NCBI GenBank assembly: GCA_034003325.1
Contig: JAVEYW010000002.1
Coordinates: forward strand, 1 to 64,000
DNA from: Desulfobacterales bacterium
GTDB lineage: Bacteria > Desulfobacterota > Desulfobacteria > Desulfobacterales > JAFDDL01
Direction: 5' to 3'
Length of the DNA stretch: 64,000 nt
This document shows, in pieces, positions 34,090-43,103 of this stretch. The notes under the pieces were generated by a model. It saw nothing but the letters and a program-made list of their open reading frames with translations. It had not been told where the DNA came from and ran no database searches. Position numbers and translations under genes: made by a program. The number at the start of each line of letters is the position of its first letter. Position 1 is the first letter of the stretch.

Positions 34090-35571
34090 TTATAGAATTC
34101 CCGCTGGAAGCGCCGGATAAATAACTCGCGTCACAATTTCTCCGCTGTAAATACCCATTGCGATTAACAGCATTGCCGTAAACACAAGGGGCGCCGTCAT
34201 CCCCATCGGCGCTTCTCGTTGCGCCGCTTTGCCGTGGTCGTGATCGGTAACCGGTTCAAAATAGCCGATCTCGATAATGCGAAAAAAAAGAACCACGTTG
34301 ATCAAGCTGCTGAAAATAAGGGCCGCCACAAATTCCCAATGCCCTTTTGAAATTCCGCCGAGAATCAAATACCATTTGCTGAAAAACCCGCAGGTCGGCG
34401 GTACCCCGATGATGGAGAGCCCGGCTGCGACAAAGCCTGCCATGGACACGGGCATTTTTCGGAATAGCCCCTTTAGATCACTTAAGGCATCGGTTTTCAT
34501 TTGATGAAGAATGTTACCGATGGCCAGAAACAGGCACAACATCATGGCCGCATCGTTAATGACATGAAGAATGGCGCCGCTGACCCCATTCCGGTTGCCC
34601 AGCCATAACCCGCCCACCATGTATCCGACTTCCGCGACGATAACGAACGCCATCATCTTTTTTAAGCAACGTTGGGAGAGCGCAAGCAATGATCCCGCCA
34701 CGATGGCGACCGAAGCGACCCGGACCAGCGCATCGCCAATGACCGGCCGGTCAAAGGCAAACGCCGGGGTAAACACCGTGAGCGTGATTCGAATCATCAC
34801 GTAGACCATCACCTTCGTGGTCAGCGGTGCAACGAGGCTCGTAACGACCGCGGGTGCCTGGGTATACGCATTGGGCAGCCAGGCGTGAAGCGGAAACAGG
34901 GCCATCTTGATAAACAGCCCGGTCAGGCAAATAATAAATGCAAACACCACGACCCGGGAGTCGAAATGCGCGGGCAGCATGGCCCCCAGATCGGCCATGT
35001 TCAGGGTTCCGGTTATCATGTAAAGATAACCGATGCCCAGAAGATAAAAGCTGGCACCGAGCGTGCCCATAAAGAGGTAATTCAGGCTGGCCAGCGGGGA
35101 ACGGTCTTCACCCAGACCGATCAGGGCGTATCCGGTTAAGGAGGCGATTTCCAGCAGCACATAGAGATTAAAGGCATCCCCCGTCACAACGATGCCGAGA
35201 AGTCCGGTGATAAAAAGGACATAGAGCGTGTAAAAAGCCCCTGCTTTTTGGGCAAAGGTTTCTTCGACGCTTTGCCGGGTGGCCAGTATATGAATCATGG
35301 CCACCGATAACACCATGACCAGCACCAACCCATTCAGGGCATCGACCTTGTAGGCAATTCCCCACGGCGCAGGCCAACCGCCCAGCAAATAGGTCACGCT
35401 TTTTTCTTCAAGGACACGGCAAAACAACAAAATGGAGCCTGAAAACGCAGTTGCAAGCGATAGCACCGCGATCGGAAAGCAGTATCGCCGGTTCACCCAT
35501 CCGGCCAAGGAAATCAAAAAGACGGAAAGGAGAGGAACCACAACAATGAGCACGGGGTAATGGGCGGCCAT
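34090..35571 (-). CDS. mnhD: Mrp-type antiporter subunit D (first copy)
   Basis: A 493-residue, about 14-helix subunit; helix-5 Glu in LYVLLEIASLTGYALIG and helix-7 Lys in GLFIKMALFPLHAWLPNAY are present. It follows mnhC after 9 bp, the standard C-D gene order. Expected role: proton and cation translocation coupled within the Mrp complex in the cytoplasmic membrane. Confidence 0.93.
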   Translation of the reverse strand: MAAHYPVLIVVVPLLSVFLISLAGWVNRRYCFPIAVLSLATAFSGSILLFCRVLEEKSVTYLLGGWPAPWGIAYKVDALNGLVLVMVLSVAMIHILATRQSVEETFAQKAGAFYTLYVLFITGLLGIVVTGDAFNLYVLLEIASLTGYALIGLGEDRSPLASLNYLFMGTLGASFYLLGIGYLYMITGTLNMADLGAMLPAHFDSRVVVFAFIICLTGLFIKMALFPLHAWLPNAYTQAPAVVTSLVAPLTTKVMVYVMIRITLTVFTPAFAFDRPVIGDALVRVASVAIVAGSLLALSQRCLKKMMAFVIVAEVGYMVGGLWLGNRNGVSGAILHVINDAAMMLCLFLAIGNILHQMKTDALSDLKGLFRKMPVSMAGFVAAGLSIIGVPPTCGFFSKWYLILGGISKGHWEFVAALIFSSLINVVLFFRIIEIGYFEPVTDHDHGKAAQREAPMGMTAPLVFTAMLLIAMGIYSGEIVTRVIYPALPAGIL

Positions 35572-35580
35572 AGTATCTCT

Positions 35581-35988
35581 TTATTCCCTGCTAGCGTCGA
35601 TGGATATCAATTTCAAACTGATTTCATCTTCTTCCAGCGTCCCATACTGCCGGTATATCTTCATCGCCAGCGCCAGGGCCACGCCGAAGGTGGCCACCGA
35701 CACAACGATCGCCGTAAGCATCAGCACATGCGGTACCGGGTTGATATAATCGATTATCTCGTGCCCCCCGGCCGGGCCGTGACCATGCAGGTAAATGGGC
35801 AGGGTCGCCCCCCGTTTGGCGCCGATGGAAATATAAAACAAAATGATGGCGGTCTGAAAAATGTTCATCCCAATAATTTTTTTGATGAGGTTCTTTTTGG
35901 CGATCATGGCATACAGGCCCACCATCATCAGGCAGATAAAGACCCAGTAATTGTATTTCGCCACAATGAAGTCTATCACCGCATCCAT
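35581..35988 (-). CDS. mnhC: Mrp-type antiporter subunit C (NuoK-like)
   Basis: A 135-residue, three-helix protein of the MrpC/NuoK family: WVFICLMMVGLYAMI, KIIGMNIFQTAIILFYIS with the typical GMNI(F) turn, and VLMLTAIVVSVATFGVALAL. It begins 2 bp after the MbhE/MnhB stop. About 25 residues at the C-terminus are polar and cytoplasmic. Confidence 0.93.
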   Translation of the reverse strand: MDAVIDFIVAKYNYWVFICLMMVGLYAMIAKKNLIKKIIGMNIFQTAIILFYISIGAKRGATLPIYLHGHGPAGGHEIIDYINPVPHVLMLTAIVVSVATFGVALALAMKIYRQYGTLEEDEISLKLISIDASRE

Positions 35989-35990
35989 GA

Positions 35991-36821
35991 TCAGAGCCCT
36001 TCATCCTGCTTTCCGGCCGATGACAAGTTGTAGTAGAGAGAGACCATCACCGCCATTACCGCCAGACCCACTCCGATTTCAACAATCAGAATGCCGTGGG
36101 ATCTGGCCGTGATCGGATCGGTGCCGAGCAGCCCCGCCAATGCGCCGTAGTCCAGGAAATTGCCTCCCATCAGCAAGCAAAGCGCACCGGTGCCGGCGTA
36201 AATGGCGACACCCAGCGTTAATAGATAGGCGACCGTTTTTTCACTGAATCGCCTGATGGCGGATCGTAAATCCCTTGAGACGGCAAAAAGGATGACCGCC
36301 GCGCCCAGAATAACACCGCCTTGAAATCCGCCGCCCGGGCTATGATGCCCGTGGCCGATCACATAGAGGGCAAAGAGCTGAACAAATGGAATCAGAAACC
36401 GGCACATCACCATGATAATCACGTCATGAGGGACCCATTGGGTGTCGATCTGGTAAAAGGCGCCGGTATTTTCCGGAATTTTACCCCCCTTGTCGATCCG
36501 TAAGGTAATGCCGGTGTCCCGATGTCGATAATAGCGCACATCCTGCGGCCGACTTCCGATTTGACGCAACAGGAAAAAGCATGCCACGGCGGCGGAAAAA
36601 ATAACCGTGGTTTCAAACATGGTGTCATACCCGCGATAATCGGCCAAAATGGCCGTAACGATGTTGGGCACGGAGGTTTCCGCCAGGGTATGGTGGATAT
36701 AATAAGCGGCCAGACGCCTATTGGCCGGGGCAGCGGGGTCCGACCAGCCCGGAAAATCGGCAGCCCCATATAGCAGTATGGCGCCGCAGAGAAAAACCGT
36801 TATCAACCCGAAGCGTTTCAA
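35991..36821 (-). CDS. mnhB: MbhE-MnhB fusion subunit of the antiporter
   Basis: A 276-residue protein. The N-terminal part (about 1-95) resembles the MbhE domain, with a helix FGLITVFLCGAILLY and TAILADYRGYDTMFETTVIF. The C-terminal part (about 140-270) is the MnhB domain with VIGHGHHSPGGGFQGGVILG. I place the start at TTG 36821: AAGGAG lies about 7 nt upstream and the TTG overlaps the MbhD stop as TTGA. An open frame continues to 37163, but it lies over the MbhD and MnhG genes and is spurious. A domain-fused B subunit is common in this kind of antiporter. Confidence 0.88.
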   Translation of the reverse strand: MKRFGLITVFLCGAILLYGAADFPGWSDPAAPANRRLAAYYIHHTLAETSVPNIVTAILADYRGYDTMFETTVIFSAAVACFFLLRQIGSRPQDVRYYRHRDTGITLRIDKGGKIPENTGAFYQIDTQWVPHDVIIMVMCRFLIPFVQLFALYVIGHGHHSPGGGFQGGVILGAAVILFAVSRDLRSAIRRFSEKTVAYLLTLGVAIYAGTGALCLLMGGNFLDYGALAGLLGTDPITARSHGILIVEIGVGLAVMAVMVSLYYNLSSAGKQDEGL

Positions 36822-37063
36822 TCCTTGCTCCTTCTTGATGTTCTGAACACCGCCGCCACGAACAGCACCGTGCTGACGCCGGCGCCCACCGAGGCCTCGG
36901 TAAAAGACACATCCACTGCGCCCATCAAGGCCCATAACAGACACAACAAAAAACTGTAGGCACCGAATAAAATGGCCGCGCTCAGTAAATCCCGTATCGT
37001 GATCGCCCCAATCGCGGTGATAAGGACAAACGTAAGAATCATGATATCGAGGGGCCATATCAT
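36818..37063 (-). CDS. MbhD/DUF4040-type antiporter subunit
   Basis: An 81-residue, three-helix protein (ILTFVLITAIGAITIRDLLSA, FGAYSFLLCLLWALMGA, VDVSFTEASVGAGVSTVLFV), the DUF4040/MbhD family that corresponds to the MrpA C-terminal part. It overlaps mnhG by 4 bp at its start and the B subunit at its stop. FTEA(S)VGAG is the family signature. Confidence 0.9.
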   Translation of the reverse strand: MIWPLDIMILTFVLITAIGAITIRDLLSAAILFGAYSFLLCLLWALMGAVDVSFTEASVGAGVSTVLFVAAVFRTSRRSKD

Positions 37064-37395
37064 TGCGGCTTCTCCGGGAACGCTTTTGTCCAGGGTTCGA
37101 GCCCGGCACGCCTGGCCGCATCCACGATGGCATGCGTGGCGGTTGGGCTGGTGATAAAGACAAAGACGACGATCAGCATGATTTTTAACCCGGTCAACAC
37201 CTCACCCCAGGAAAAATCGTGCAGTGCATACAAGGCCATGGACAGCATGGCGGTCAGCAAACCCATGGTATCGAGTTTGCCGGCAGCATGAAGCCGGGTA
37301 TAAAAATCCGGAAACCGGATCAGGCCGATCGATCCGCCGACAAAGAAGAGTATGCCGGCACCCAGAAATAAAATGACCACGGCATTCAGCATCAA
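37060..37395 (-). CDS. mnhG: Mrp-type antiporter subunit G
   Basis: A 111-residue, three-helix protein of the MnhG/PhaG family: signature GSIGLIRFPDFYTRLHAAGKLDTMG, then a helix ILKIMLIVVFVFITSPTATH-like segment. It overlaps the MbhD-type gene by ATGA (37060-37063) and follows mnhF by 20 bp. Confidence 0.93.
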   Translation of the reverse strand: MMLNAVVILFLGAGILFFVGGSIGLIRFPDFYTRLHAAGKLDTMGLLTAMLSMALYALHDFSWGEVLTGLKIMLIVVFVFITSPTATHAIVDAARRAGLEPWTKAFPEKPQ

Positions 37396-37415
37396 AGCGT
37401 CCTCTCTATCTTTTT

Positions 37416-37715
37416 TCAGGTTGTTTTTCTTTCAAGGGCGGCCTCTTCGCGCAACCCTTTTTTCTTCTGGAAATATCGCGACGCCGCCAACACGGCGATA
37501 AAATTCAGCAGGGCATAGGCCAACGCAATATCAACAAACATATCGACCCGTTGAAACAAGTATCCGATCAGAATCAGCAGCACAGTGGTCTTGCTGCCGA
37601 CGGCATTGGCGCCCACGATTCTGTCCAGTACGGTGGGCCCGGCCAGCGCGCGATAAAGGGGTATCGCCATCAACGCGCATAGAAAAATCGCCGTATAAGA
37701 AAAAACTTGACTCAT
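37416..37715 (-). CDS. mnhF: Mrp-type antiporter subunit F
   Basis: A 99-residue, three-helix protein of the MnhF/PhaF family: YRALAGPTVLDRIVGANAVG, with the Asp-Arg pair, followed by VDIALAYALLNFIAVLAASRYF. Its ATG overlaps the mnhE stop (ATGA 37712-37715). Confidence 0.93.
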   Translation of the reverse strand: MSQVFSYTAIFLCALMAIPLYRALAGPTVLDRIVGANAVGSKTTVLLILIGYLFQRVDMFVDIALAYALLNFIAVLAASRYFQKKKGLREEAALERKTT

Positions 37716-38254
37716 TTTTCACCGAATACCCTTGCCACGCGGGTTTCCATATCCCCCGGAAGCCCTTTGGCCAGCTCGCCGTCAATGGCGTGAACCGTAA
37801 ACTCACCGATCGCAGACACGGAAACCGTGATGGTTCCGGGTGTCAACGTGATGGAGTTGGCCAGTGTCACCAGGGCCACCTCATTTTTTAATTTGCTTTT
37901 GAATTCCACCATGCGGGGGTCTATTTTTTTCGGATGAAAACACAGCTGCAGCACATGAAGATTGGCCAGAAAAATCTGACAGATCAGCCACGGAATATAG
38001 GCCGCGAATCGAAGCCAAAGCCGTATCATGCGCCATAGCGTTCGAAGGGTCAAGCCCGGGAAAATAAGATCCCGTGAAACCGTCGAGACGATAAGAGAAG
38101 AGAGAACACCGAGCGTAATATGAAATACATCAAAACGGCCGGAAAGGATGAACCAAATGCCCAACATAATAAAAAATGTAAAAAGGAAGGCGGTGTTAAA
38201 AGAGAAGCGCCAAGCGTGAGTTGAGTTGCGAACCGTCTGTTTTTTAATAGCCAA
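37712..38254 (-). CDS. mnhE: Mrp-type antiporter subunit E
   Basis: A 180-residue membrane protein, MnhE/PhaE family: two N-terminal helices (FLFTFFIMLGIWFILSG, VLSSLIVSTVSRDL) and a soluble C-terminal domain with LANSITLTPGTITVSV. It starts the antiporter operon. The start is TTG 38254 (AGGAG about 9 nt upstream); no ATG is available before the first helix. Confidence 0.9.
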   Translation of the reverse strand: MAIKKQTVRNSTHAWRFSFNTAFLFTFFIMLGIWFILSGRFDVFHITLGVLSSLIVSTVSRDLIFPGLTLRTLWRMIRLWLRFAAYIPWLICQIFLANLHVLQLCFHPKKIDPRMVEFKSKLKNEVALVTLANSITLTPGTITVSVSAIGEFTVHAIDGELAKGLPGDMETRVARVFGEK

Positions 38255-38653
38255 CGGGGCACGCTCCTAATCCGGCAAAGCCGGAATGCTGGGATGCTGG
38301 GATGCTGGGATGCATGAAAGCCATCTTTTACCTTCGGCGAATATACACGCAGAAGCGTGCATGTTTCTGGTAAAGGGCCTAACGCGTACAGTCGACAGTC
38401 GGCAGTCGGCAAAGTTGAAATCAGTTGTTGCCACTTTAGAACCCAACCAAAGGTGCTCTGGCATCGGTTCAACCAGTAACGTTACATATCAAAAAATGAT
38501 AAATTTTCAGGAAGGATCTGTTTCACGACGAACCGCAATCGCCTGAATACTGAGCCGGAAACCAGTACCACGTCTCGTTCAAGTATGTAGACAGGCTCCA
38601 AAAATGTCAATTCTTTTCAATGGTGCGGCGCGAGAGGGCAGCGCCCGCCGTCG
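38255..38653. other. 399-bp intergenic region with tandem repeats
   Basis: The region between divergently read units (mnhE and pyrB are both minus; this is upstream of mnhE). It contains four tandem 8-bp units (GGAATGCT then GGGATGCT) at 38283-38314 and a short CAGTCGR repeat near 38392-38411. No gene, hairpin or convincing promoter was seen in the rest. Confidence 0.6.
38283..38314. repeat. 8-bp tandem repeat (four units)
   Basis: Four near-identical units of G-G-R-A-T-G-C-T/A in a row (GGAATGCT, GGGATGCT, GGGATGCT, GGGATGCA). Too short a unit for CRISPR and no spacers. Slippage-prone microsatellite. Confidence 0.8.
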
Positions 38654-39592
38654 CTATTGGTCCTTTAACAACAGGTACAGCAGCGCCATACGGATATAAA
38701 GACCGTTTTGCGCCTGTTCGAAATATCGCGCGCGGGGGTCGTTATCCACCGCTTGCGGAATTTCGTTCACCCGGGGCAGGGGATGCATGATAATGGCTTT
38801 TTCCTTCATGGTTTGAACTTTTTCGAGGGTCAAAATATATTTTCCGGCAGCATCCTTATAATCTTCCGGATTGATAAAGCGTTCCTTTTGAATCCGTGTC
38901 ATATACACGCAGTCAAGAATCGGCAACACCTTCTCCAGCGAGTCTTCCTCGTGCCAGTTCACCTCATGTTTATCCAGATATGCCTTGATATCCTCCTCCA
39001 TGCGGCAGACAGCCGGTGAAACGAAATAGATGGTGATATCATCATATTTGGCAAGCAGATACGAAAGGGATCGAACCGTCCGGCCGTATCGCAAATCGCC
39101 GACCATCGCGATTTGCAGCCCATGAATGCCCTGAAAATTGTCCTTGATAGTGTACAGATCGAGAAGGGCCTGCGTGGGGTGCTGGCCCGCGCCGTCGCCT
39201 GCGTTGATGACCGGAATTCCGGATGCTTCGGCGGCCTTTTTGGCACTGCCCGCCTCATGATGGCGCATCACGATAATATCGGCATATCCGTTCATGATGC
39301 GGGTAGAATCATAGAGGCTCTCCCCTTTGGCGGCGCTGGAAAACTCTTTGGCATTCTCCGTGGTAAGAATCCTGCCACCCAGCCGCGCCATGGCGCTTTC
39401 AAAGGAAAACCGGGTCCGGGTGGAGGGCTCATAAAACAAGGAGGCCATTATTTTGTTTTCAAGAACGCGCGCATAAGGATTTTTTCCGGCCAACGCTCTT
39501 TTCATGTCATCGGCCGTATTGAAGACAATGTCCAATAAATCCCTGTCAAATTGCTGCGCTTCAACTACATGTGTCAAATCAAACATTCCCAT
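38654..39592 (-). CDS. pyrB: Aspartate carbamoyltransferase catalytic subunit
   Basis: A 312-residue cytoplasmic enzyme making N-carbamoyl-aspartate in pyrimidine synthesis. Carbamoyl-phosphate motif YEPSTRTRFSFE (Ser57-Thr58-Arg59-Thr60-Arg61), then AGDGAGQHPTQALLDLY, and a late MHPLPRVNEIP. ATG 39592 follows GGGGAGGT at 5 nt; the upstream extension to 39682 is leader. No regulatory-chain pyrI gene is adjacent; pyrC is the upstream neighbour. Confidence 0.95.
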   Translation of the reverse strand: MGMFDLTHVVEAQQFDRDLLDIVFNTADDMKRALAGKNPYARVLENKIMASLFYEPSTRTRFSFESAMARLGGRILTTENAKEFSSAAKGESLYDSTRIMNGYADIIVMRHHEAGSAKKAAEASGIPVINAGDGAGQHPTQALLDLYTIKDNFQGIHGLQIAMVGDLRYGRTVRSLSYLLAKYDDITIYFVSPAVCRMEEDIKAYLDKHEVNWHEEDSLEKVLPILDCVYMTRIQKERFINPEDYKDAAGKYILTLEKVQTMKEKAIIMHPLPRVNEIPQAVDNDPRARYFEQAQNGLYIRMALLYLLLKDQ

Positions 39593-39719
39593 GACCCACC
39601 TCCCCGCATATCCTGACATGAATCGGTTATAATCAGATGGCGCTCTTGAAACAGGCCCTAAATTCATGGCGGAATATCTCATCCTTTAAATGGCAATGCA
39701 AGATTCTTTACAGCCTAGA

Positions 39720-41057
39720 TCAGGACCGGCAAAAAGCCAGCCGCTTTCCGGCCGGAGTTGAATCGAGCCTGCCGTCCAGGTAGGCAAGATGACCTGAGAC
39801 AATGGTGGCTTTAATGGTGGAAGAAAACCGCATCCCTGAAAAAGGCGTCCACTTGCATTTATAGAGAGCGGTCTCGTCCGTCACGTCAAGCGCCTGATGA
39901 AGATTCACCAGCACCAGATCCGCCCAATAGCCTTCCCGAATAAAGCCCCTCTCCGGTATTTGGTACAATCGCGCGGGGGCATGGGCTGTTTTTTCGGCAA
40001 TGAGCGGCAGAGAATACCGGCCTGCGTGATAGTGCTCAAAAAGACTGGGCAGTGCGTGCTGAACGAGCGGCATTCCGGACGGCGCCCGCAAATAGGGGGC
40101 CTGCTTTTCAGCCAGGGTGTGCGGCGCGTGGTCTGTTGCGATCACATCGATCTTGCCCGACAGGATGGCCGAATGAAGCGCCTCTCGATCCCGGTCCGTT
40201 TTGATCGCGGGATTGCATTTGATGCGCGCGCCTTTTGCCGCATAATCCGCATCGGAAAAAAACAGATGGTGAACGCAGACCTCGGCCGTGATCCGCTTTT
40301 TTTCAAGCGGTGCATCGGTGAGCAAATCCATCTCCGCAGCCGAGCTCAGATGCAGCAGGTGAAGCCGGGCGCCCGTGGATTTGGCCAGTGAAACTGCCAG
40401 GGAGGCGGATTGATAGCAAGCCGCATCGGTTCGAATCAGCGAATGCGCGCTCATGGGAATATCATTCCCGAATTTTAAAAAAAACCGTCTTTCATTTTTC
40501 AGAATCGCGGGCGTATCCTCGCAATGGGCGGCGATGAGAGTGGGCGCATGTAAAAAGAGCATCTCAAGCGCGGTTGGGTCATCCATCAGCATGTTTCCGG
40601 TGGAAGCGCCCATAAAAACCTTGATACCGCAGATGGTTTGCGGATTAACGGCCTTAATTTCTTCTATATTGCCATTTGAAGTGCCTAAATAGAAGGCATA
40701 ATTGGCAAAGGAGGCGCGGCTTGCAATCGCGCATTTTTCCGCCACCCGTTCCGCACTGAGGGTGGGCGGCTTCGTGTTCGGCATGTCCATATAGCTTGTA
40801 ATTCCGCCGGCAACGGCCGCGCGCGATTCCGAGTGAATATCGCCTTTATAGGTCAGCCCCGGTTCCCGGAAATGCACATGATCGTCAATCATGCCGGGTA
40901 ACAGCGCCGCACCCTTCGCATCGATTTGAATATCCGCCGGTTTACCGCTCAGATCGGAACCGATGGCTTCAATTCGGCCGTTTCGAATCCAAACATCGCC
41001 AGCTTGAATTTTTCCTTCATTGACAATGGATGCATTGAGAATAGTGATTTTTTTCAT
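39720..41057 (-). CDS. pyrC: Dihydroorotase (class I)
   Basis: A 445-residue metallo-amidohydrolase; expected to interconvert carbamoyl-aspartate and dihydroorotate. Zinc ligands and substrate motif DDHVHFREPGLTYKGD near residue 60, PNTKPPTLS, carboxylated-Lys region CGIKVFMGASTG and ATDHAPHTLAEK. ATG 41057 is chosen with GGAGAGG upstream. It sits 127 bp upstream of pyrB on the same strand, so the two are likely co-transcribed. The 304-bp gap before it (41058-41361) holds only a weak hairpin near 41284-41301. Confidence 0.92.
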   Translation of the reverse strand: MKKITILNASIVNEGKIQAGDVWIRNGRIEAIGSDLSGKPADIQIDAKGAALLPGMIDDHVHFREPGLTYKGDIHSESRAAVAGGITSYMDMPNTKPPTLSAERVAEKCAIASRASFANYAFYLGTSNGNIEEIKAVNPQTICGIKVFMGASTGNMLMDDPTALEMLFLHAPTLIAAHCEDTPAILKNERRFFLKFGNDIPMSAHSLIRTDAACYQSASLAVSLAKSTGARLHLLHLSSAAEMDLLTDAPLEKKRITAEVCVHHLFFSDADYAAKGARIKCNPAIKTDRDREALHSAILSGKIDVIATDHAPHTLAEKQAPYLRAPSGMPLVQHALPSLFEHYHAGRYSLPLIAEKTAHAPARLYQIPERGFIREGYWADLVLVNLHQALDVTDETALYKCKWTPFSGMRFSSTIKATIVSGHLAYLDGRLDSTPAGKRLAFCRS

Positions 41058-41361
41058 GACCTCTCCGGTTTCGGACAAAAAACAAAAAATTTTCGGCCAA
41101 GCACAACGCTGAACTTATTGCGCATCATTGCTCTAAAAGCGTTAATCTGCCGACAGCACAGGATTATATCACGGCGTCCTCCTTTTTCAAGCGCAGCGTC
41201 TGAATGGGCCGGGGTAACCGCATCGTGCGAAAACCTGCGCTTGCCTTCATATTAACCATTTGCTAATCAGTTGCGAACCGATGGAAACCGTTACAGGTTT
41301 CAAACCATCCAATATCGCTCAATTTTGCATTGGGCTTTAAATAAAGGAATGCCGAAAAAAA

Positions 41362-42132
41362 ATGAAGGAACCATTCGAAAAGCCAAAGGCGCACCGGCCG
41401 GTGTTAACGGAAAACGACACGTTCTCCTTTCTTTGCCACTCACGGGTTTCCTGTTTTACCACTTGCTGCAGAAACACGGATATGTATCTTTATCCGTATG
41501 ATATTGTCCGGCTGAAAACGCGGCTTGGCATCTCATCGGAAGCGTTTCTCGAAAAACATACCACGGTCTATATTCGGGACAATCCGTACTTTCCCCATGT
41601 GATGCTGAAAATGTCCGATAGTAAGGACAAGGCCTGCCCCTTTTTACAGGCGGACGGGTGCGCGGTCTATGAAGATAGACCCTTTTCCTGCCGCGCCTAT
41701 CCGTTGGAGCGCGCAGTGGCGCGTTACGGCGATCGTGGCGGCCGGGACGTGTGTTATTTTATCGCCCGGCATGACTACTGCAAAGGCCACGAAGAAAAAA
41801 AAGAATGGACCGTCTCCTCATGGATGGCCAACCAGGAACTTGCCGATTATAACGCCATGAACGATTTATGGGTGGATATTGATACCCTTTTCCGCAGCAA
41901 CCCTTGGGGCGAGAAGGGACTTGAGAGTCCGGCGGTTAAAATGGCCTTCATGGCCTGTTACAATGTGGATAAGCTGCGAACCTTCGTTTTTGACACCTCG
42001 TTTTTGACCCGAATGACAGTTCCGCAGGTGCGCATCGACCAGATTCGTTCAAATGATGCCGCGCTGATGGTTTTCGGTTTTGACTGGGTAAGGTTTTTTC
42101 TGACAAACTCGGGACCACTCAAGAAGCCCTAA
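41362..42132 (+). CDS. YkgJ-family cysteine-cluster protein (copy 2)
   Basis: A 256-residue paralog of the 3885-4667 protein. Cys25, Cys31, Cys35 and Cys36 have identical numbering, followed by CPFLQADGC and EDRPFSCRAYPL, and the same C-terminal block (MAFMACYNVDKLRTFVFDTSF). It differs in the cluster loop (RVSCFTTCC versus GVSCFTQCC). The upstream GGAATG is far (about 12 nt), so the start is less certain. Function unknown; metal binding presumed. Confidence 0.84.
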   Translation: MKEPFEKPKAHRPVLTENDTFSFLCHSRVSCFTTCCRNTDMYLYPYDIVRLKTRLGISSEAFLEKHTTVYIRDNPYFPHVMLKMSDSKDKACPFLQADGCAVYEDRPFSCRAYPLERAVARYGDRGGRDVCYFIARHDYCKGHEEKKEWTVSSWMANQELADYNAMNDLWVDIDTLFRSNPWGEKGLESPAVKMAFMACYNVDKLRTFVFDTSFLTRMTVPQVRIDQIRSNDAALMVFGFDWVRFFLTNSGPLKKP

Positions 42133-42156
42133 CCCGTCACCGGGTGCGACTAACGC

Positions 42157-43008
42157 TTAACCGTCTGTTTTCGAGGTTGAATCATTTTGCGCTGTCGTTG
42201 GGAATGAATCTTTAGCGTCGTTCACCAGGAGCAAATTGCGCTGGATCGGCGACTGCAATTCGAGCTGTAGCGGAGCTCCCCGGTCGCGCTCGTATTCGAG
42301 TTGAAGCCGAAATTTATCAAGTTCCACCTGGCTTTCGACATGCTTTTTGGCAAGCAGATAGCGAAGGTATATCACCCAGATAAAAATGCCGATGAGGACG
42401 CCCGCCCCCCCCAGAAACAACCACTTGAAACGCGTTATGGTTTCAACTCCGAGCCGACCCGCATAGACGATTGCATTGGGAATAATCCAGTATCCGATCA
42501 CCAGCAGAAACAGAATAAAGCCAATCGTGAAAATGTTAAGGCGACCGATTTTATTCAGAATGTTTTCAATTCGTGTTTCGGTCGGGATTGGATGAGCGGC
42601 GCCGGTTTCCTTCGGCGGATGCTTATCCCCTCCTTCAAAAATGGCGACAAACGCTCTTACCACAAATGCCAGAATCAGCATGCCGCCCAGAGGCAGTCCC
42701 ACGGCCGCGACAAACCATGCCCTGAACGGAAAGGCAACCTCTCGGGTGATGCGGCGAACCTGGTAGTTCGAAATGGGGCCGAAGGTTTTTTCAAAGGCCG
42801 TCTGATCAAAGGCACCCGAATATCGATCTTCGACTTCATAGACCACCCGGTCGTTCCGGTCGCTGATTTGAAGCCATGATGTTTTACCGGACTTTGTCAC
42901 CGCTAGGGCAAATATTTCCAGTTCGAGCAAAAACAATCCGACCAGAACGGCCACAAATACGGTTTTGTGCTCTCTGATAAAAACGGCGATGCTGCCGGAA
43001 GACGACAT
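42157..43008 (-). CDS. Conserved membrane protein with C-terminal polar tail
   Basis: A 283-residue protein not matched to a known family. Helices at about 17-36, 97-118, 155-178 and 192-212; a segment with RVVYEVEDRYSGAFDQ between helix 1 and 2 is extracytoplasmic by the positive-inside rule. The C-terminal ~70 residues are a charged helix (VELDKFRLQLEYERDRG) and a Ser/Thr-rich tail. The gene is convergent with YkgJ copy 2, 24 bp apart, and a dispersed repeat lies 15 bp upstream of its start. Confidence 0.72.
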   Translation of the reverse strand: MSSSGSIAVFIREHKTVFVAVLVGLFLLELEIFALAVTKSGKTSWLQISDRNDRVVYEVEDRYSGAFDQTAFEKTFGPISNYQVRRITREVAFPFRAWFVAAVGLPLGGMLILAFVVRAFVAIFEGGDKHPPKETGAAHPIPTETRIENILNKIGRLNIFTIGFILFLLVIGYWIIPNAIVYAGRLGVETITRFKWLFLGGAGVLIGIFIWVIYLRYLLAKKHVESQVELDKFRLQLEYERDRGAPLQLELQSPIQRNLLLVNDAKDSFPTTAQNDSTSKTDG

Positions 43009-43023
43009 ACCAAAATCCTTGGA

Positions 43024-43103
43024 GAATCATAAAATGCCAATATACCCAACGCTGATTATTGCCCGCAACCCCGTAGGGGCGAACACACAGGTCCGCCCCT
43101 ACA
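43024..43103. repeat. Dispersed repeat, copy 1 (with GTAGGGGCG hairpin)
   Basis: The segment from GAATCA through CCCGCAACCCCGTAGGGGCG and its GGGGCGGA...TCCGCCCCTAC hairpin matches 58902-58976 almost exactly (45 of 47 positions over the CAATATAC...GGGGCGAAC core). Both copies lie just upstream of a minus-strand gene. The 762-bp gap 43009-43770 also holds the structured elements listed below. REP-like element is the likely nature. Confidence 0.82.

Noticed and set aside
35991..37163. 390-residue open frame as one protein for the B subunit
   Set aside because: The first ~115 residues are out-of-frame translation of the MbhD and MnhG genes; a TTG start at 36821 with a ribosome site fits the family.
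38283..38314. CRISPR array
   Set aside because: Units are 8 bp in direct tandem with no spacers and no cas genes near.
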